Source of the DNA: Tubulanus polymorphus
Lineage: Eukaryota; Nemertea; Palaeonemertea; Tubulaniformes; Tubulanidae
Direction of reading: 5' to 3'
Assembly (NCBI RefSeq): GCF_964204645.1
Contig: NC_134036.1
Location: 8,914,704-8,978,703, forward strand
Length of the DNA stretch: 64,000 bases
Part shown: positions 21,899-32,854 of the stretch, in pieces
Layout of the letters: every line of letters starts with the position of its first letter
How positions within the stretch are numbered: the stretch's first letter is position 1
Notes under the pieces: generated by a model
What the model saw: the letters and a program-made list of their open reading frames with translations, nothing else
The model's database searches: none
What the model was told of the DNA's origin: nothing
Position numbers and translations under genes: made by a program

Positions 21899-22294
21899 TG
21901 ATTATTTGTTATTTGTTCTCTCATCAATTTCGTCTCTGACTTAACTTGTATTCACCTTTGTTTTAATTTAAGTGCCCCTTAGTTTTTTACTACTGACTTT
22001 AAGTTTCATTTATATTTATACTCACTATTGTTGTTTATAATCACCCCTTAGTTTGCTTCCCTTTAATCTATTTTAGCGTGTAACTGTTTCTACGTTAATT
22101 TTCCTTTAGTTTGTATCATCTCTGATTACTTGAATTAGTCTCTTTGTCTCTGGATTGTATATATATCTCATAATTTCTGTAGTATCTCATTATTCCTGAA
22201 GATGACTATTAGGATATAGTCGAAACGTTGAATAAACTACTATCTCAAAGTTTCATTTTCGGACTTTTTATTATCATTGTGGGATTCTCTCCTC
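21899..22294 (+). repeat. PLE copy 4: 3' pseudo-LTR / 3' UTR, ends at target duplication
   Basis: Repeats 19043-19480 with a small deletion (the run of T after gcccct is shorter) and ends about 42 bases earlier than the full unit, exactly where the 12-bp target duplication begins. Confidence 0.85.
22195..22230 (+). ncRNA. Hammerhead-ribozyme-like motif, PLE copy 4, 3' pLTR
   Basis: Plus-strand copy downstream of the copy 4 ORF. With the 5' copy it would release a unit-length RNA if the motif self-cleaves. Confidence 0.5.
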
Positions 22295-22639
22295 GCGGCA
22301 AAGCTTGATTTGCTTCTGAGCCCACCATACAACAAAATGTGGAAAAAAAATAATAAAAGAATTGATAAATTCCACATTCCCAATCATAAAAATCTGCCAC
22401 ACAGACTACCATCCAGACAACTTTTCCGAGCAATATCTTGATATTGAAAAGAATACACAAGTAGCAGATCAAACCTTCGTTTAGCTAGGCACATTTAAAA
22501 AGATTGTTGTGTCGAGGCCTAAGGTTCATCATTTGTATTTTATACACCGTATCGCCAAGCTGCGTAGTAACTATAATGTCTGCTGCTATAAGTCTGCAAA
22601 GAAACCACTTCTTCCAAGTTTGCGAAATAACAAATCAAC
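22295..22639 (+). pseudogene. KDZ-type transposase gene, 3' part after the PLE insertion
   Basis: Resumes the KDZ exon cut at 12565, starting with the duplicated Ala-Ala-Lys-Leu codons. It reads through the KDZ block ending DKFHIPNHKN, then shifts frame at an A-run (about 22386-22391). It continues as a Cys-containing segment (YHPDNFSEQYLDI), then TQVADQTFV, an in-frame TAG where Trp is expected, then FKKIVV and HHLYFIHRIAKLRSNY, ending at a TAA (about 22637-22639). These blocks follow the usual order of the KDZ C-terminal half. Besides the insertion, the gene carries at least one frameshift and one nonsense mutation here. Confidence 0.72.
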
Positions 22640-23400
22640 ATAATCGTAAACTGAATAGTGTTGGCATCTTTTTATTGAACTGCAACTTCATATAAAAAAC
22701 AATAGAATGAATGATTTTTTTCTTGTATTTACAATGAATGTTCATATAGTATTATCTAATATCTGAAGCTAATGATATGATTTAGGTAGTACACGTACAT
22801 ACACAATTTAGACTTGTACGATTTTTTGGAATAAATGATATTTCCTTAGTATTTACAATGAATGTTCATCTAGTAATATCTAATGTTATATATATCATCT
22901 GTGAATGTAGTATGATTCAGGTAGTACACAATTGACATTTGTACGATTTTCCCGATCTGTAGATTTTTAATTGGGCGCTTTTGATTCCTACGCATTCACA
23001 ATGGAACCATCGGCAGCAAGAATCGCACTGAATCAAGTTAGTTGTTTTTTTTTTTTGTTCTCAACGTGGTAAGATCCACGGACCACGCATACATCTTCTT
23101 TCTTATTTTTCGTTCCTTTTCGTCTTACCGACTTGCTCCAATGTTCTTGCGAGGTCTTCTGCAATTGTTTTAAGAAATGTATTATGATGTACGTGTAACT
23201 ATTTGATACAACCCTAGTAAACTATGTGCATGTACATTATTACGTTTAAATCTCATTGTCTTACCCATTGAAATACTCGATGAACGGCCTTGCAGCGATT
23301 CTTGTATGTCATCTACGTGTACATTGCAAATTGATTCTGGAAATGACAGTTCTTTCATCACGCATTATTTTTACCAAAGAAACTACTCGTATTGTTATCG
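22640..23400. other. Non-coding stretch with an internal duplication
   Basis: A block of about 125 bp starting near 22725 (gtatttacaatgaatgttcat, then gtagtacac, then ttgtacgatttt) is repeated in diverged form from about 22851 to 22956. Otherwise no gene or RNA is visible. Confidence 0.6.
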
Positions 23401-23886
23401 GATTAATTAGGTACCCGATCTCTGCTCATTTGGTCTTGCCGACATAACCCGACGTGCCCGAAGCCGTGGTCCAAAGTTTACGGTGACTTCCATCGTGTCT
23501 GAAATGATAGCTATACAACCATATATACTCGTTCTTAAATTTTCAAAAGTCATTTTCAATATGAATCTTATGTTTTCTCTTACCGGCATTCGGCTCTACA
23601 ATTGATTCTGCAATTACTTTCTTGGTAGACTCTGAAATGAAAAACTATTCGATATGATTCTCAGTTTTTGATTTCTTTATATTTAATCAACTTGATGGTT
23701 ATTTCTTTTTTATTGAATTGTTAAGGTATTTTACCTGCGCTCGGTGCTTCAAATGACATTTGTTCAGGAGACTCTGAAATAATAATTATTCAATATAATT
23801 CTCTGTTTTTTTTGTTCGTTACATTAACAAATATTTTATATATTTATATATTTTGATAGTTCGGCATTTTCTAACCTGCTCTCTGT

Positions 23887-24795
23887 CTAGCCAATTCCAT
23901 CGATTCCATCGTCTTCTTTGACGATCTTGGACGTCCCGAAGTCGTGGCTCAGAATTTTCTGGAAAAAAATATTTCTTCGTTTACGATTGAACGGTGATAG
24001 AATTTCCGCTCATTTCGAACAACATACATACCAGCGAATAATCCGTCGACTAGTTCGGTTGGTATTTGAGAAAGCGGTATTACTGCCGACGATACATTAC
24101 TTCCCCCCATTCTCGAATGTCGCCCACAACGTCCCCCATCTCCAAAACCCCATCCTTCAGTTTTTTCTCGCTTATCGTTATAGTCGATTGCCTTGCCCGT
24201 ATTTCGGCGCTCAGTGCTCTTATTCCAACGGCAAGACAGCGCTCTTGTTTGCCGTTTAGTGACTGATGAGTGATAGCTATGATTCTATGAAGCTGAAAAC
24301 GTCCGAAAGAATATACAATATGTGATGAATATACTGTGTTTTGAGTAATGTTGTCATTAGATTTAGACATAAATACACACAAGTTTACCTCTTGTTTGCT
24401 GAAATGTGCTGGGGCATCCGCTAAGGTGCTGAGTAAGGTGTTTTCATACCTAATGTCGACCCCAAACACCTGATGGGCTTGATAACCTCTTGGCACGACA
24501 GACTCACATAGGAAAGATTCCAACCCTTCAGAGCAACACAAATCCGTAAGATTTAATTGTGTAAGAAACTAAAAAAAATGTGACAAGCTTTTAAAGGTCA
24601 TTCTGCTCACACATACAGATGCTTACGATTAGTTAAGAAGGCATAACTTACCAACTCTGTTAGGGCGAACAAGCAACCATAATTTTTTTGCAATTCTGGG
24701 GTCTTCGATGCCCGTAGCTTCGGCCCAGCGGCTGCACGTGCGTCTAATGTCACTGATATCAATTGACGATAGGCTCGGAATATTTTTTCCCGCAT
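23887..24795 (-). CDS. Four-exon gene of unknown function (195 aa model)
   Basis: Exons on the minus strand: 24652-24795 (start MREKIFRAYR), 24389-24568, 24101-24292 and 23887-23958 (stop TAG). All four have consensus GT and AG ends. Their lengths (144, 180, 192, 72) are multiples of three and the frame is continuous, which is unlikely by chance. The product has no domain I recognise. It contains AAGPKLRASKTPELQ, a Cys-rich patch (LTDLCCSEGLESFLC) and an amphipathic basic segment (LHRIIAITHQS, ALSAEIRARQ). Three further exon-like pieces with good acceptors lie downstream (about 23737-23782, 23590-23635, 23407-23503) and could be alternative ends. It is convergent with the KDZ gene, so it may be the companion gene of that transposon or an unrelated host gene. 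A second open frame overlaps exon 1 (24629-24913). Confidence 0.42.
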
Positions 24796-25139
24796 TTGAC
24801 ATGGCTGAATCTATGTCCACTGACGGGGTTTTCAACGAACCATTAGTCAACGGTAATACAGTCAACCTGCTTATTTCGCGGAGACTAGAATATAAAAGAA
24901 AATATAGCTGCAAAGCAGCGATAACGGGTTTCTGCCTTGCCGGGTTAGATACCGTACCAGGAAGGTTGCAAAAGATTTCACTGAAATCAGTTCATTACGT
25001 ACCACTATCTGTGAAGAAGCGCCACCTAGGGGTTATCCTGTATCATGGGTCAGCCCATATCATGGATATGTTGACCCATGGCTCTTAAGTGCAAAGTAAT
25101 GATGTACCAAGTTTAGGGAAAATAACTTGGTGATACAGT

Positions 25140-25815
25140 GTTCTACCATTCCCTCGTAGCAAAGTACCTGTGTATCAATTTTCATAGAAATTCCTCCATC
25201 CGATAAGTAGATATTAATGAAAATGCATTTCCAACAATTTGTAGGTGGCGCTACTGGAGCACCATATGAGTTACCTACTTAAACCATACACCAGTACAAG
25301 TGTCTTGTAAAGGGCTACTAACCACACATTTCAACCTCGATTCTATGACCAACGGTTTAGGAGCAAAGATCGTTGTTTTCACAGTCCCCTGGTGGCAGTT
25401 GTATGAACTAATCATGCAGGTTGGCATATTACACACGTGTCTTTGTACATATACTAAGTTTTGTGATTTCCATAATAAACAGACCACATTACATACGAAA
25501 AAAATGGATGCCGAAATCGATTTTTCAAAATGTACGCCCCCTAGTGGTTAAAATAGGAACTAATCATGCGGGAGGTTCGTTGCATTTAGTAACCAGGTAC
25601 ATGTGTATCAATTCTTATAGAAATCCATTGATACCCTTAGTCGATATAGATGAAAATGTGTTTTCCAGCCTCTTATAGGTGGCGCTACTGGAGAACCATA
25701 TGAGTTACATAGTTATACCATACATCAATACAAGCGTCTTGTCAAGGGCTACTGATCACTCGTTGCAACCACAATTCTATCTCCACCGGTTAAGGAGCTA
25801 GGAGCAAAAATCGCT
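25140..25815. repeat. Degenerate tandem duplication, about 435-bp unit
   Basis: Landmarks such as aggtggcgctactggag, ccatatgagttac and caagtgtcttgtaaagggct / caagcgtcttgtcaagggct occur at about 25242-25320 and again at about 25676-25760, with the preceding tgtgtatcaattt...tagaaat block in the same order. This is probably an interspersed repeat present twice. Related low-identity sequence continues to about 26110. Confidence 0.7.
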
Positions 25816-26605
25816 TTGAAAAATTAGGTGTCCCATTTTCGAGCCCGTAGAGCCCAAACGGTTAATCGCAGATAGGGCGTGCCATTGACTTTTTTAGCCT
25901 CCAGGCTGTCATGAACAACTTTCGTGCCCGGCCGAAGCTGAAAACTCAAAGACAAAAAATTTTCTCACACAGTAACTTTTCCATGTCAGAATTTTCAAAA
26001 GTAAAACGCCCCTGGTGGGTGAACGGGGTCCCCAATCAAAAAGCCATTAGACTTACCTCAAGGTACCTGTGTTCCGTACATCTCACGTAAGTTTCAAGTA
26101 AAACCGTTGAGCAATATTCTTGTTACCAGCCGAATTCGAAGTATCAAAGCCTATGATGCTCACTACTAGTGTTGCCAGCTCTCTAACTTGTATACGGCAC
26201 AAACACAAACAAGGCTATTAAGAATTCCTCAGTTGCGTTCAGTCGAGCAATGTCCTAATTCAACGATCGATTTGTAGAAGTAAGAGATAAAAATATCACT
26301 ACTGCTTACGTGTTTACTACAGATCCAGAACAACACAGCTCTATCGATATAAGGACACAGACACAAACACACGTATTTAGGACGTGCTGTGGGAATGACA
26401 CGTAGGCAATACACATACGTATATGGATACTGTTTGAATCGGGCTTAAATTTCGATGTTTAGAGGCTCACAGTGCAATTCTAATTAATATCATATACAGT
26501 ATTTGTCAATGCAGCGTAGTACTTGTGATACAGAATGGTTTCACCGACAGTGAAAGTAAATTGCAGTTGTTTATATCCTTTCAGTACGATCCAGTGTGAA
26601 AAAGA

Positions 26606-26606
26606 A

Positions 26607-26655
<49 letters not shown>

Positions 26656-26806
26656 GTAACGGTAACGGTAACGGTAACGGTAACGGTAACGATAACGATA
26701 ACGATAACGATAACGATAACGATAACGATAACGATAACGATAACGATAACGATAACGATAACGATAAAGATAACGATAACGATAATGATGATAATAATAA
26801 TAATAA
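26606..26806. repeat. Compound microsatellite (AAT)n - (GGTAAC)6 - (GATAAC)n
   Basis: About 16 AAT units, six perfect GGTAAC units (26655-26690), then about 16 GATAAC units ending in AAT-type repeats. Long open frames on both strands here are artefacts of the repeat. Confidence 0.98.
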
Positions 26807-26820
26807 GGTCGTAATCAACA

Positions 26821-27146
26821 TGTGACATTACTCAATATGTTTTCACAATAATTAGCTATAGTCAGTGCTCATCGATAATCAATTAATGTCTCTCAAACGT
26901 GTCACTAGGTGTTTGTTTGTGAGTCCTGATGTCTACAACTTGTCTGACACCTAGTTCTCACATTATACTCATGATTCTGTATATAAAGACTATGTAAAGC
27001 TATGATAATAATTCTCATTCCGGGATGCAATAAAGATTGTACATAAGGTTTAACTGCCTTGTTGTTCCTGATGGATGAAATCCTGTACCGCTGGTGTAAA
27101 TGCTAGTTCCCCAGCCAGCCTGCCGATACAACAACCAGCCGGTTAC
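26821..27146 (+). mobile_element. Possible solo LTR
   Basis: The segment starts TGTGAC and ends GTTACA, with a TATA-like tatataaag near 26980 and a polyadenylation-like aataaag near 27029 in LTR order. No target duplication is visible and no paired LTR is present, so this is tentative. Confidence 0.25.
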
Positions 27147-27164
27147 ACTTGTAAGTTACAATTC

Positions 27165-29030
27165 TCATGCGCTGAACTTTCCATTCAAATGATCATGGTC
27201 TCTTACTTTTTTATCTTTTAGATTAAATAGTTTTTCGCAATAATAACATTTATCTGCAAACTCAAATTCTTCTTTATCTTCTTCTGTCATTATATTTTCT
27301 ATATTTGTATCTATTAGTTTACTAAACTTCATTTCATATTCAATTAATAAGTCACAAAAATGATTGATAACATTTTCATTCCTATAATTATAAAATTCAC
27401 TTTTGATTAGTTCTGGATAATCAGATATAATATATAATCCAAAAGCTGCAGCTGATTGATGAATCTTTTTGATATTATTTGTTATTAGAGGATCTGAATA
27501 ATCAATTACATCATTTTCATTACAATTTAATTTCTTTCTTTTATAATATATTTCTTTTCTATCTTCATTAGTTAATTCTTTATTTAATGATTCAAAATCT
27601 CCATATATTACAAATGGTACCTTATTCTTGTAATCATATTTTTTGAATTCTAATACTTTATCTTTTTCATTTGGTAAAACCATTGTCCAATAATCATGAT
27701 TTTCACATAATTGTTTATGATTTAATAATGCACTTTCAGTTTTGAATTTAGTTTTAATTTTCTACATAGATATATTTTATAATCAAAATCATCTTCTGAT
27801 TTAAAAAATAAATCAATTCTTTTAATCCACATATAATGATTTTCATAATATAATATATCTATAACACCATTTAAATCATAATCTTTTGATAAATAGAAAG
27901 GCTCTAATGTAAAATGTTTTATATTGTTACCTTATGTTTTTGGTAATTTTATCTCTTTCTATTTTTGGGATATTTTTAATTCTTACAGGATAGTTATCTA
28001 TCTTATAATTATTTTCAAATGGTTTATAATGTGTCAATCTAAAACTATGTTGTTTATAATCTTCAACTGGGTGTAAGCAACTAATTATTGACCATAGAAA
28101 ACATTTATCATCTTCATTTTGTACATTTATAACAGCATTAGTTTTAAATTGTATTTTGATATAACTTGATCCATTTATATTATCATCTTTATAATATGAT
28201 AAATTATTTTCATCAATTGGTTTTGATTTAGTTAACTTATTATATTTTGTGTTATAAACATGTAAAGCCATAAATATTATTTCTTCAAATATAAAACCTG
28301 ATCCTTCAAAATATTTCTCTTCTATTTTACTTTTTATTTCATTATAACATTTATTTAATCTATCAGCTCTATGTTGTTTAGATATTATATGTTGTGAATG
28401 GGAATTTATATTACATATTGGTTTATCTTCACATTTTATGAATTTAACTTTACAAGATATACTAATTTTAGGATATTCTACATCTGTAATTATCCTTATC
28501 ATATTTTTCATATTTTCTAAATGTTTTTTATTTTCTTCTAATGTTTTACCTTTATGAAATTTAAACTCAATAGCTGCTGGACCAATATCACTTTTAAATG
28601 CTTCAGTTATATCTATTTCTTTTTTATTATCTAATGAATTAACATAATTTCTAACATCTTCCATGTATGATCTTTTATTGTTTAATTTATTTTTTATTCT
28701 TTTAATTGTCTTCTGTTTCTTATCATTATCTTTATCAAAATAATCTTCACCTAAAATATCATTATTCATATTTCTAATATGACTTTTAGATTTTAAATGT
28801 TCTTTATAATATCTTTTGTTACTGAGTGATTGATTACATGTATCACATTTATATATTTCTTTTTCATTCTTTAATTCTTCTAATTTAGTTTCTAATGTAT
28901 CATCTTTATATTCTAATTTCAATTTATTCTCTAAATTCGTTTTAGTTTTATTCTGTCTTGCTTTTTGGGATTTATCTATATTGATTTTACATGTTGGACA
29001 ATGGTATTTCTTATTGCTTCCATTTTAATA
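27165..29030 (-). pseudogene. Polinton/Maverick-like DNA polymerase B, 3'-truncated copy A
   Basis: Two minus-strand frames joined by a break near 27930. The upstream part (28922-27927, readable back to about 29020) has Cys2/His2 fingers (HCPTCKINIDKSQ; KCDTCNQSLSNKRYYKEH), a long Lys-rich region and the block DDKCFLWSIISCLHP. The second part (27683-27165, with its start in the 27.7-27.9 kb break zone) has the exonuclease I motif YGDFES and an HNH/endonuclease VII-like motif CYYCEKLF...VRDHDHLNG. The sequence ends inside that motif. Exonuclease II/III and polymerase palm motifs are absent. It is A+T-rich relative to neighbours. In intact elements this enzyme replicates the element's DNA. Confidence 0.82.
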
Positions 29031-29151
29031 CTAATTTTTTTATTAAAATTGATTTTATATTATTCGAAATCTATTTCATGGTGCTCTTTTTCATTCTTAC
29101 CCTAATATATGAAATAGAAATCACCATAATTCTTCTAAATCTTCACTAGAT

Positions 29152-29397
29152 AACCTAGAAAATCTATCTGGTAAATAAGTTCTGTATTTATATTTATTTC
29201 CTTTTAATCTATCATATTCTAGAGTGAATTATTAATTTATCTCCATATTTATTAGAAACTGTATCAATGTTGGTAATTATATATTTCTTATGAATTGTTA
29301 ATTCTGTTAACTTCTTAAAGTTATAATCTACAGATTTGACATTTGTAGTATCTTTGATTCTATCTAAGAATTCACTGTGTATTTGTTTACTCTCCAT
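29152..29397 (-). pseudogene. Small Polinton-associated protein, frameshifted
   Basis: ATG at 29397, 61 codons to a stop at 29212 (ending LIIHSRI). A one-base shift reopens the frame into YRTYLPDRFSRL and a short acidic tail. The pattern (a YxI strand, NKYGDKL, then LP-x-RFS) resembles a short uncharacterised protein I associate with this class of element. It lies just upstream of polymerase copy A on the same strand with similar A+T-rich codons. No catalytic motif; role unknown. Confidence 0.45.
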
Positions 29398-29458
29398 TTT
29401 AATAACATATTTTTATTAAAATTGATTTTAGAAGTTATTATATGAAAATTATAAGAAT

Positions 29459-29575
29459 AATAGGGAATAAGTTGTTTCAAGTTAAAGGTTGAAGGGTCGA
29501 AAAATAAATTCGAGTGTGCGAGAAATTATTTTTCGACCCTTCGACCTTTGGCTTGACACAATATATTCCCTATTA
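29459..29575. repeat. Hairpin-forming inverted repeat, about 50-bp arms
   Basis: The left arm (29459-29507: aatagggaataag ... gggtcgaaaaataa) is the near-perfect reverse complement of the right arm (29526-29575: ttatttttcgaccc ... attccctatt), with an 18-base spacer. It sits upstream of the Polinton-type genes. Confidence 0.85.
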
Positions 29576-29869
29576 CTTATATTCTATCGCGATCGGATCG
29601 TAGTCGTGATGATGTTTACCCCCTGGTAACTAAATGATAACTTTTCAACCTATGATGTATATCAATTGCGTAAATATTCTTGCCCGCACTGGTTTTGTGA
29701 CGTAAAAGCGATTGTGATGTGTGGTTCGAAATAAAAAGCATTATTTGAAATATATAACAGTCGTTAATCAACATTGTATAATGTTCTATTCGAACGCGCG
29801 TTATCGCATCAGTAATCGTGTAACAGCTGTTGGGAGCATCCATCGCAATTTTTGAATCATACGGGGGTC

Positions 29870-29945
29870 ACGCGACCGCCGCCATCTTGGAACGGGGCGC
29901 CACCTTGGATCACATGACAGCCGCCATTTTGGATTTAACCACAAC
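29870..29945. promoter_or_regulatory. YY1-like motif cluster, possible promoter
   Basis: gccgccatcttgg (about 29878) and gccgccattttgg (about 29921) match the YY1 consensus GCCGCCATnTTG on the minus-strand reading AAnATGGCGGC. They occur in a locally CpG-rich stretch about 1 kb upstream of the GPCR. Motif match only. Confidence 0.35.
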
Positions 29946-30818
29946 CACAATTTTAACCACTCGTGTATAGTAATCCCCTATCACTACTAACGAGGTAAAG
30001 GAACGAAACTTCCGCCGTTACTAAAATCACGTGACAAGCACAACGCGGTCATAGGTAAAATACAATTCCAATTCATGATTTCCACAGTTAAGTTATGCGA
30101 ATCAGTTTTCAAATTAATTTGAGATCATTAGGGCTAAATACTTTACCAAAAACTGTCATGGCAGCTAGGTCGCTGCTTCTTGCCAAAAGTTGAGTGGGAG
30201 AATCTGATTTTAAAGAATGCCGCTTCTTTCTACAAAAGGGGTCTGCAGTCTCGGGGGAGCAAAGTTCTATTCCAGATCTCGATTTTCATGCATAACAAGT
30301 TAGTGTTATTTTGTAGTAAATAGTCAAGGTTTTCATATGATGTAAGATTTGATGAGGCGGGCCACCAAAATCATGTCCTTTTCGCCCCCGAAATTAATCC
30401 CAACTTACTTGGATTCGAAGTGAGCGCCCAGATGTATCATGTTCAAATTTGAAATACTCGAGAAACTGAAGTAGGAGGATGTTGATTTCTGTACGGTATT
30501 TCAAGGACTTAGGTGTGTAGTTTATCATAAGCTATTGGGCTCGAATCCTACTATAACCGTTTTCGTGCAGCATACGAAAAAAGTACCGGGCGGATTCGGG
30601 TGGTTTGAGTAGTATAAGTCTGGGCGGATAGGGACAGCTTGAGTGCCAATGGGGTGATAAATTTTTACTGAATCTGAGTAAATTGAGTCAGATTTCTGAA
30701 AATTTGTTTTTCATTTGATGCGAACAATAAATTGCTTGCGTAAATGAATATACGTCATGGCTTGCACGTAGCTTCAGTCTATTGATACAATCAGTCCACA
30801 TACCGCTGACACTTAATC

Positions 30819-30920
30819 GAATCATGAATTCAGCTCAGATGCAGTTTAACAGTTACATTGCTATAATGCGTGTAGTGAACAGGTCTGGAGCATACCGAAC
30901 TGAGTTAATTCTCGTGAATC
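30819..30920 (+). repeat. Partial duplicate of the GPCR 5' end
   Basis: atgaattcagctcagatgc ... aacaggtctggagcatacc parallels 30921-31003 (atgaattcaactaagattc ... aacaggtctggaacttacc), including the start codon, at a distance of about 100 bp. It reads as a diverged copy of the receptor's extracellular N-terminus. Confidence 0.75.
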
Positions 30921-31868
30921 ATGAATTCAACTAAGATTCGAATTGGTCGAACGTATAGCAGTTACATCATTCTAATGTCGGTAGGAAACAGGTCTGGAAC
31001 TTACCGTACTGTGTCGTTGGTCATTCTGCCTATCGTGTTTCTGTTTGGAGTCTTTGGAAATTCAGCTACTTTTCTTATAATGACAAGTCGCAAATTCCGC
31101 AGTTTATCTTACGCTAACTATCTTGTCATTTTGTCAGTCTGTGATTTCTTGTACTGCATAAATTTTACACTGATGCCTGTTTTACAGTTTATTCTATTGA
31201 ATCTAAATACTAGTCTTGTATATATCATGAATTCACTGATCAGTTGTAAGATATATGAAATATTGATGGCAGTTGCCAATTCTAGCAGTTCCTGGTTATT
31301 GGTAGCTATATCTCTAGAACGTGCGGCAGTTGTTCTCTTTCCATTCACTTCTCGTTTGATATGTACACCTAGATTCGCAAGATTTACTATATTGATAATT
31401 ACTACAGTGACTGTACTGGTTCAACTTCCCGCTACTTTGTCGATACATTTTTCCGACCAGTTTTTCGGATGTTACTATGAATTAATTGTCCAAATGAAAT
31501 TTCTTACTCCACTTGGTGTCTACGCTTTTGTTTTGCCTTTATCGTCGATTCTGATATCAAATTCTATCATAATTATTCAGTTATTCAGAGGTTCAAAAAT
31601 GCTTTCGTCTGATAAGAAAACTACAAAATCGAAACGTACAACAATGATGCTTGTAACAGTTTCACTCGCATTTGCAATATTCACACTTCCAACCACTATT
31701 GCTGCATTTTTACCAATCCTTACGGAACAGAAAGAATTTCTATATGACATTTTCACACAATTCGTAATGTGTAACTATGTGGTAAATTTCTACATATATC
31801 TTTTAATGGGACGAGAAATTCGTGAATATTTCTGTATGAAAATCTGCTGTAGAAATTCAATCCAATAA
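30921..31868 (+). CDS. Rhodopsin-family (class A) G-protein-coupled receptor, intronless
   Basis: 315 aa with seven hydrophobic segments. TM1 has the GN pair (GVFGNSATFL), TM2 has LVILSVCDFL with the conserved Asp, and the start of TM3 carries the Cys expected to pair with a Cys in loop 2 (GCYYEL). The TM3 end has ISLERAA in place of DRY, TM6 has TLPTT, and TM7 has NYVVNFYIYLLMGREIREYF, a variant of NPxxY followed by helix 8 and a CCRN tail. An N-glycosylation-type NRS lies in the N-terminus. It resembles the large lophotrochozoan set of peptide (FMRFamide/thyrotropin-like) receptors. A plasma membrane receptor coupling to G proteins is expected; the ligand is unknown. A single intact exon without TATA close by. 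Confidence 0.85.
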   Translation: MNSTKIRIGRTYSSYIILMSVGNRSGTYRTVSLVILPIVFLFGVFGNSATFLIMTSRKFRSLSYANYLVILSVCDFLYCINFTLMPVLQFILLNLNTSLVYIMNSLISCKIYEILMAVANSSSSWLLVAISLERAAVVLFPFTSRLICTPRFARFTILIITTVTVLVQLPATLSIHFSDQFFGCYYELIVQMKFLTPLGVYAFVLPLSSILISNSIIIIQLFRGSKMLSSDKKTTKSKRTTMMLVTVSLAFAIFTLPTTIAAFLPILTEQKEFLYDIFTQFVMCNYVVNFYIYLLMGREIREYFCMKICCRNSIQ

Positions 31869-32274
31869 CCACTGATTTAAAGTTTTATTCACATCGATTC
31901 ACAGTAGGACATTTTTGTTTGAAAATTGGAAATTAATCAAGAAATGACTGCCCTTGAAAATCGTGTCAATGGACCTATTAGTGTAAAATGGTTAATATGA
32001 ACCGCAGCCTTTTAATCATTGAATATAAATATAGTCCCCTGCCCCCTTATCCCCCACCCCACGTAGTTATACAACTTGAAACCGTATTTACTGTGGCCTG
32101 GTAACAGTGTGATATTCAGGTAGTGAAATTCGATTGTTATACAGCTGCAAATATATAATAAAACAGTTTGGAAAATCTAAATGTTCTTTTTACAAATTGT
32201 TGAATCTTTTCATTTTCGTTGGTCATTTTGTATACAACACACAAATACAAACAGTAGTTTATCAAAACTTTATT

Positions 32275-32345
32275 GTAGCTGGACGAGAAATATTTCTGTA
32301 TGAAAATCCGCTGTATAAATGAAGTCATGTAATCATTTATTAATC
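32275..32345 (+). pseudogene. Scrap of a second GPCR 3' end
   Basis: ctggacgagaaatatttctg and tgaaaatccgctgt correspond to the helix 8/tail coding sequence of the receptor at 31807-31858, about 460 bp away. The rest of the second copy is missing, which points to a decayed tandem duplicate. Confidence 0.55.
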
Positions 32346-32854
32346 ATTGATTCATAGTTTGATTGACTTCATAAAACTTAAATCCGCATCATCCGGTAAC
32401 ACTTCAGTAAAATACAATTACCGTTAATGTGTATAACACTCCAGAACTAAAAGACCTTGGAGCCATAGTTTGATCTTGCGCCTTGCCTTCTTCACTTGTG
32501 GATGCGTGTCACGACCGGTAGGGTAGGTTTGTGTCCTCCACTCTGCCGATATCTTTCATATTCTATGAACCGTTACAATAACGGGTATTTTAACGACAAA
32601 ACTCTTCGGCGTAGTTGTCGCTAGGGGAACTAGCTCCTATAAAACGATGATGAAAATCCGATAAAATATAATCATAAATATCCATATAATATATAATGTT
32701 TTTCTTTTAATGTTCGTCTCAGAGAGATCCAAAATCCAGAATCTAATCATTGTATTACAGTACAATAATAAAGTGATAAAGTTTCGATATGAAAAAGAAC
32801 ATAACTCATAAGGCCTATGTATATATACGGTACAGCCTAGATAAAACTTCCCAC

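Larger units (their letters stand above)
12566..22294. mobile_element. Multimeric Penelope-like element insertion (9.7 kb)
   Basis: Four near-identical copies of one PLE. Two complete units and one 5'-truncated unit lie head-to-tail on the minus strand with an exact 2856-bp period. They are followed, after a sharp switch at 19042/19043, by one inverted unit on the plus strand with repeats (pLTRs) on both sides of its ORF. Both outer ends are element 3' ends. Flanking 12-bp duplications show one integration into the KDZ gene. Tandem and partly inverted copies with pseudo-LTRs are known for Penelope-type elements. The very low divergence between copies points to a recent event. Confidence 0.92.

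Noticed and set aside
26480-26828. Four long ORFs on both strands (poly-Asn/Asp, poly-Ile/Val/Thr, poly-Leu/Ser)
   Set aside because: Artefacts of the AAT/GGTAAC/GATAAC compound microsatellite.
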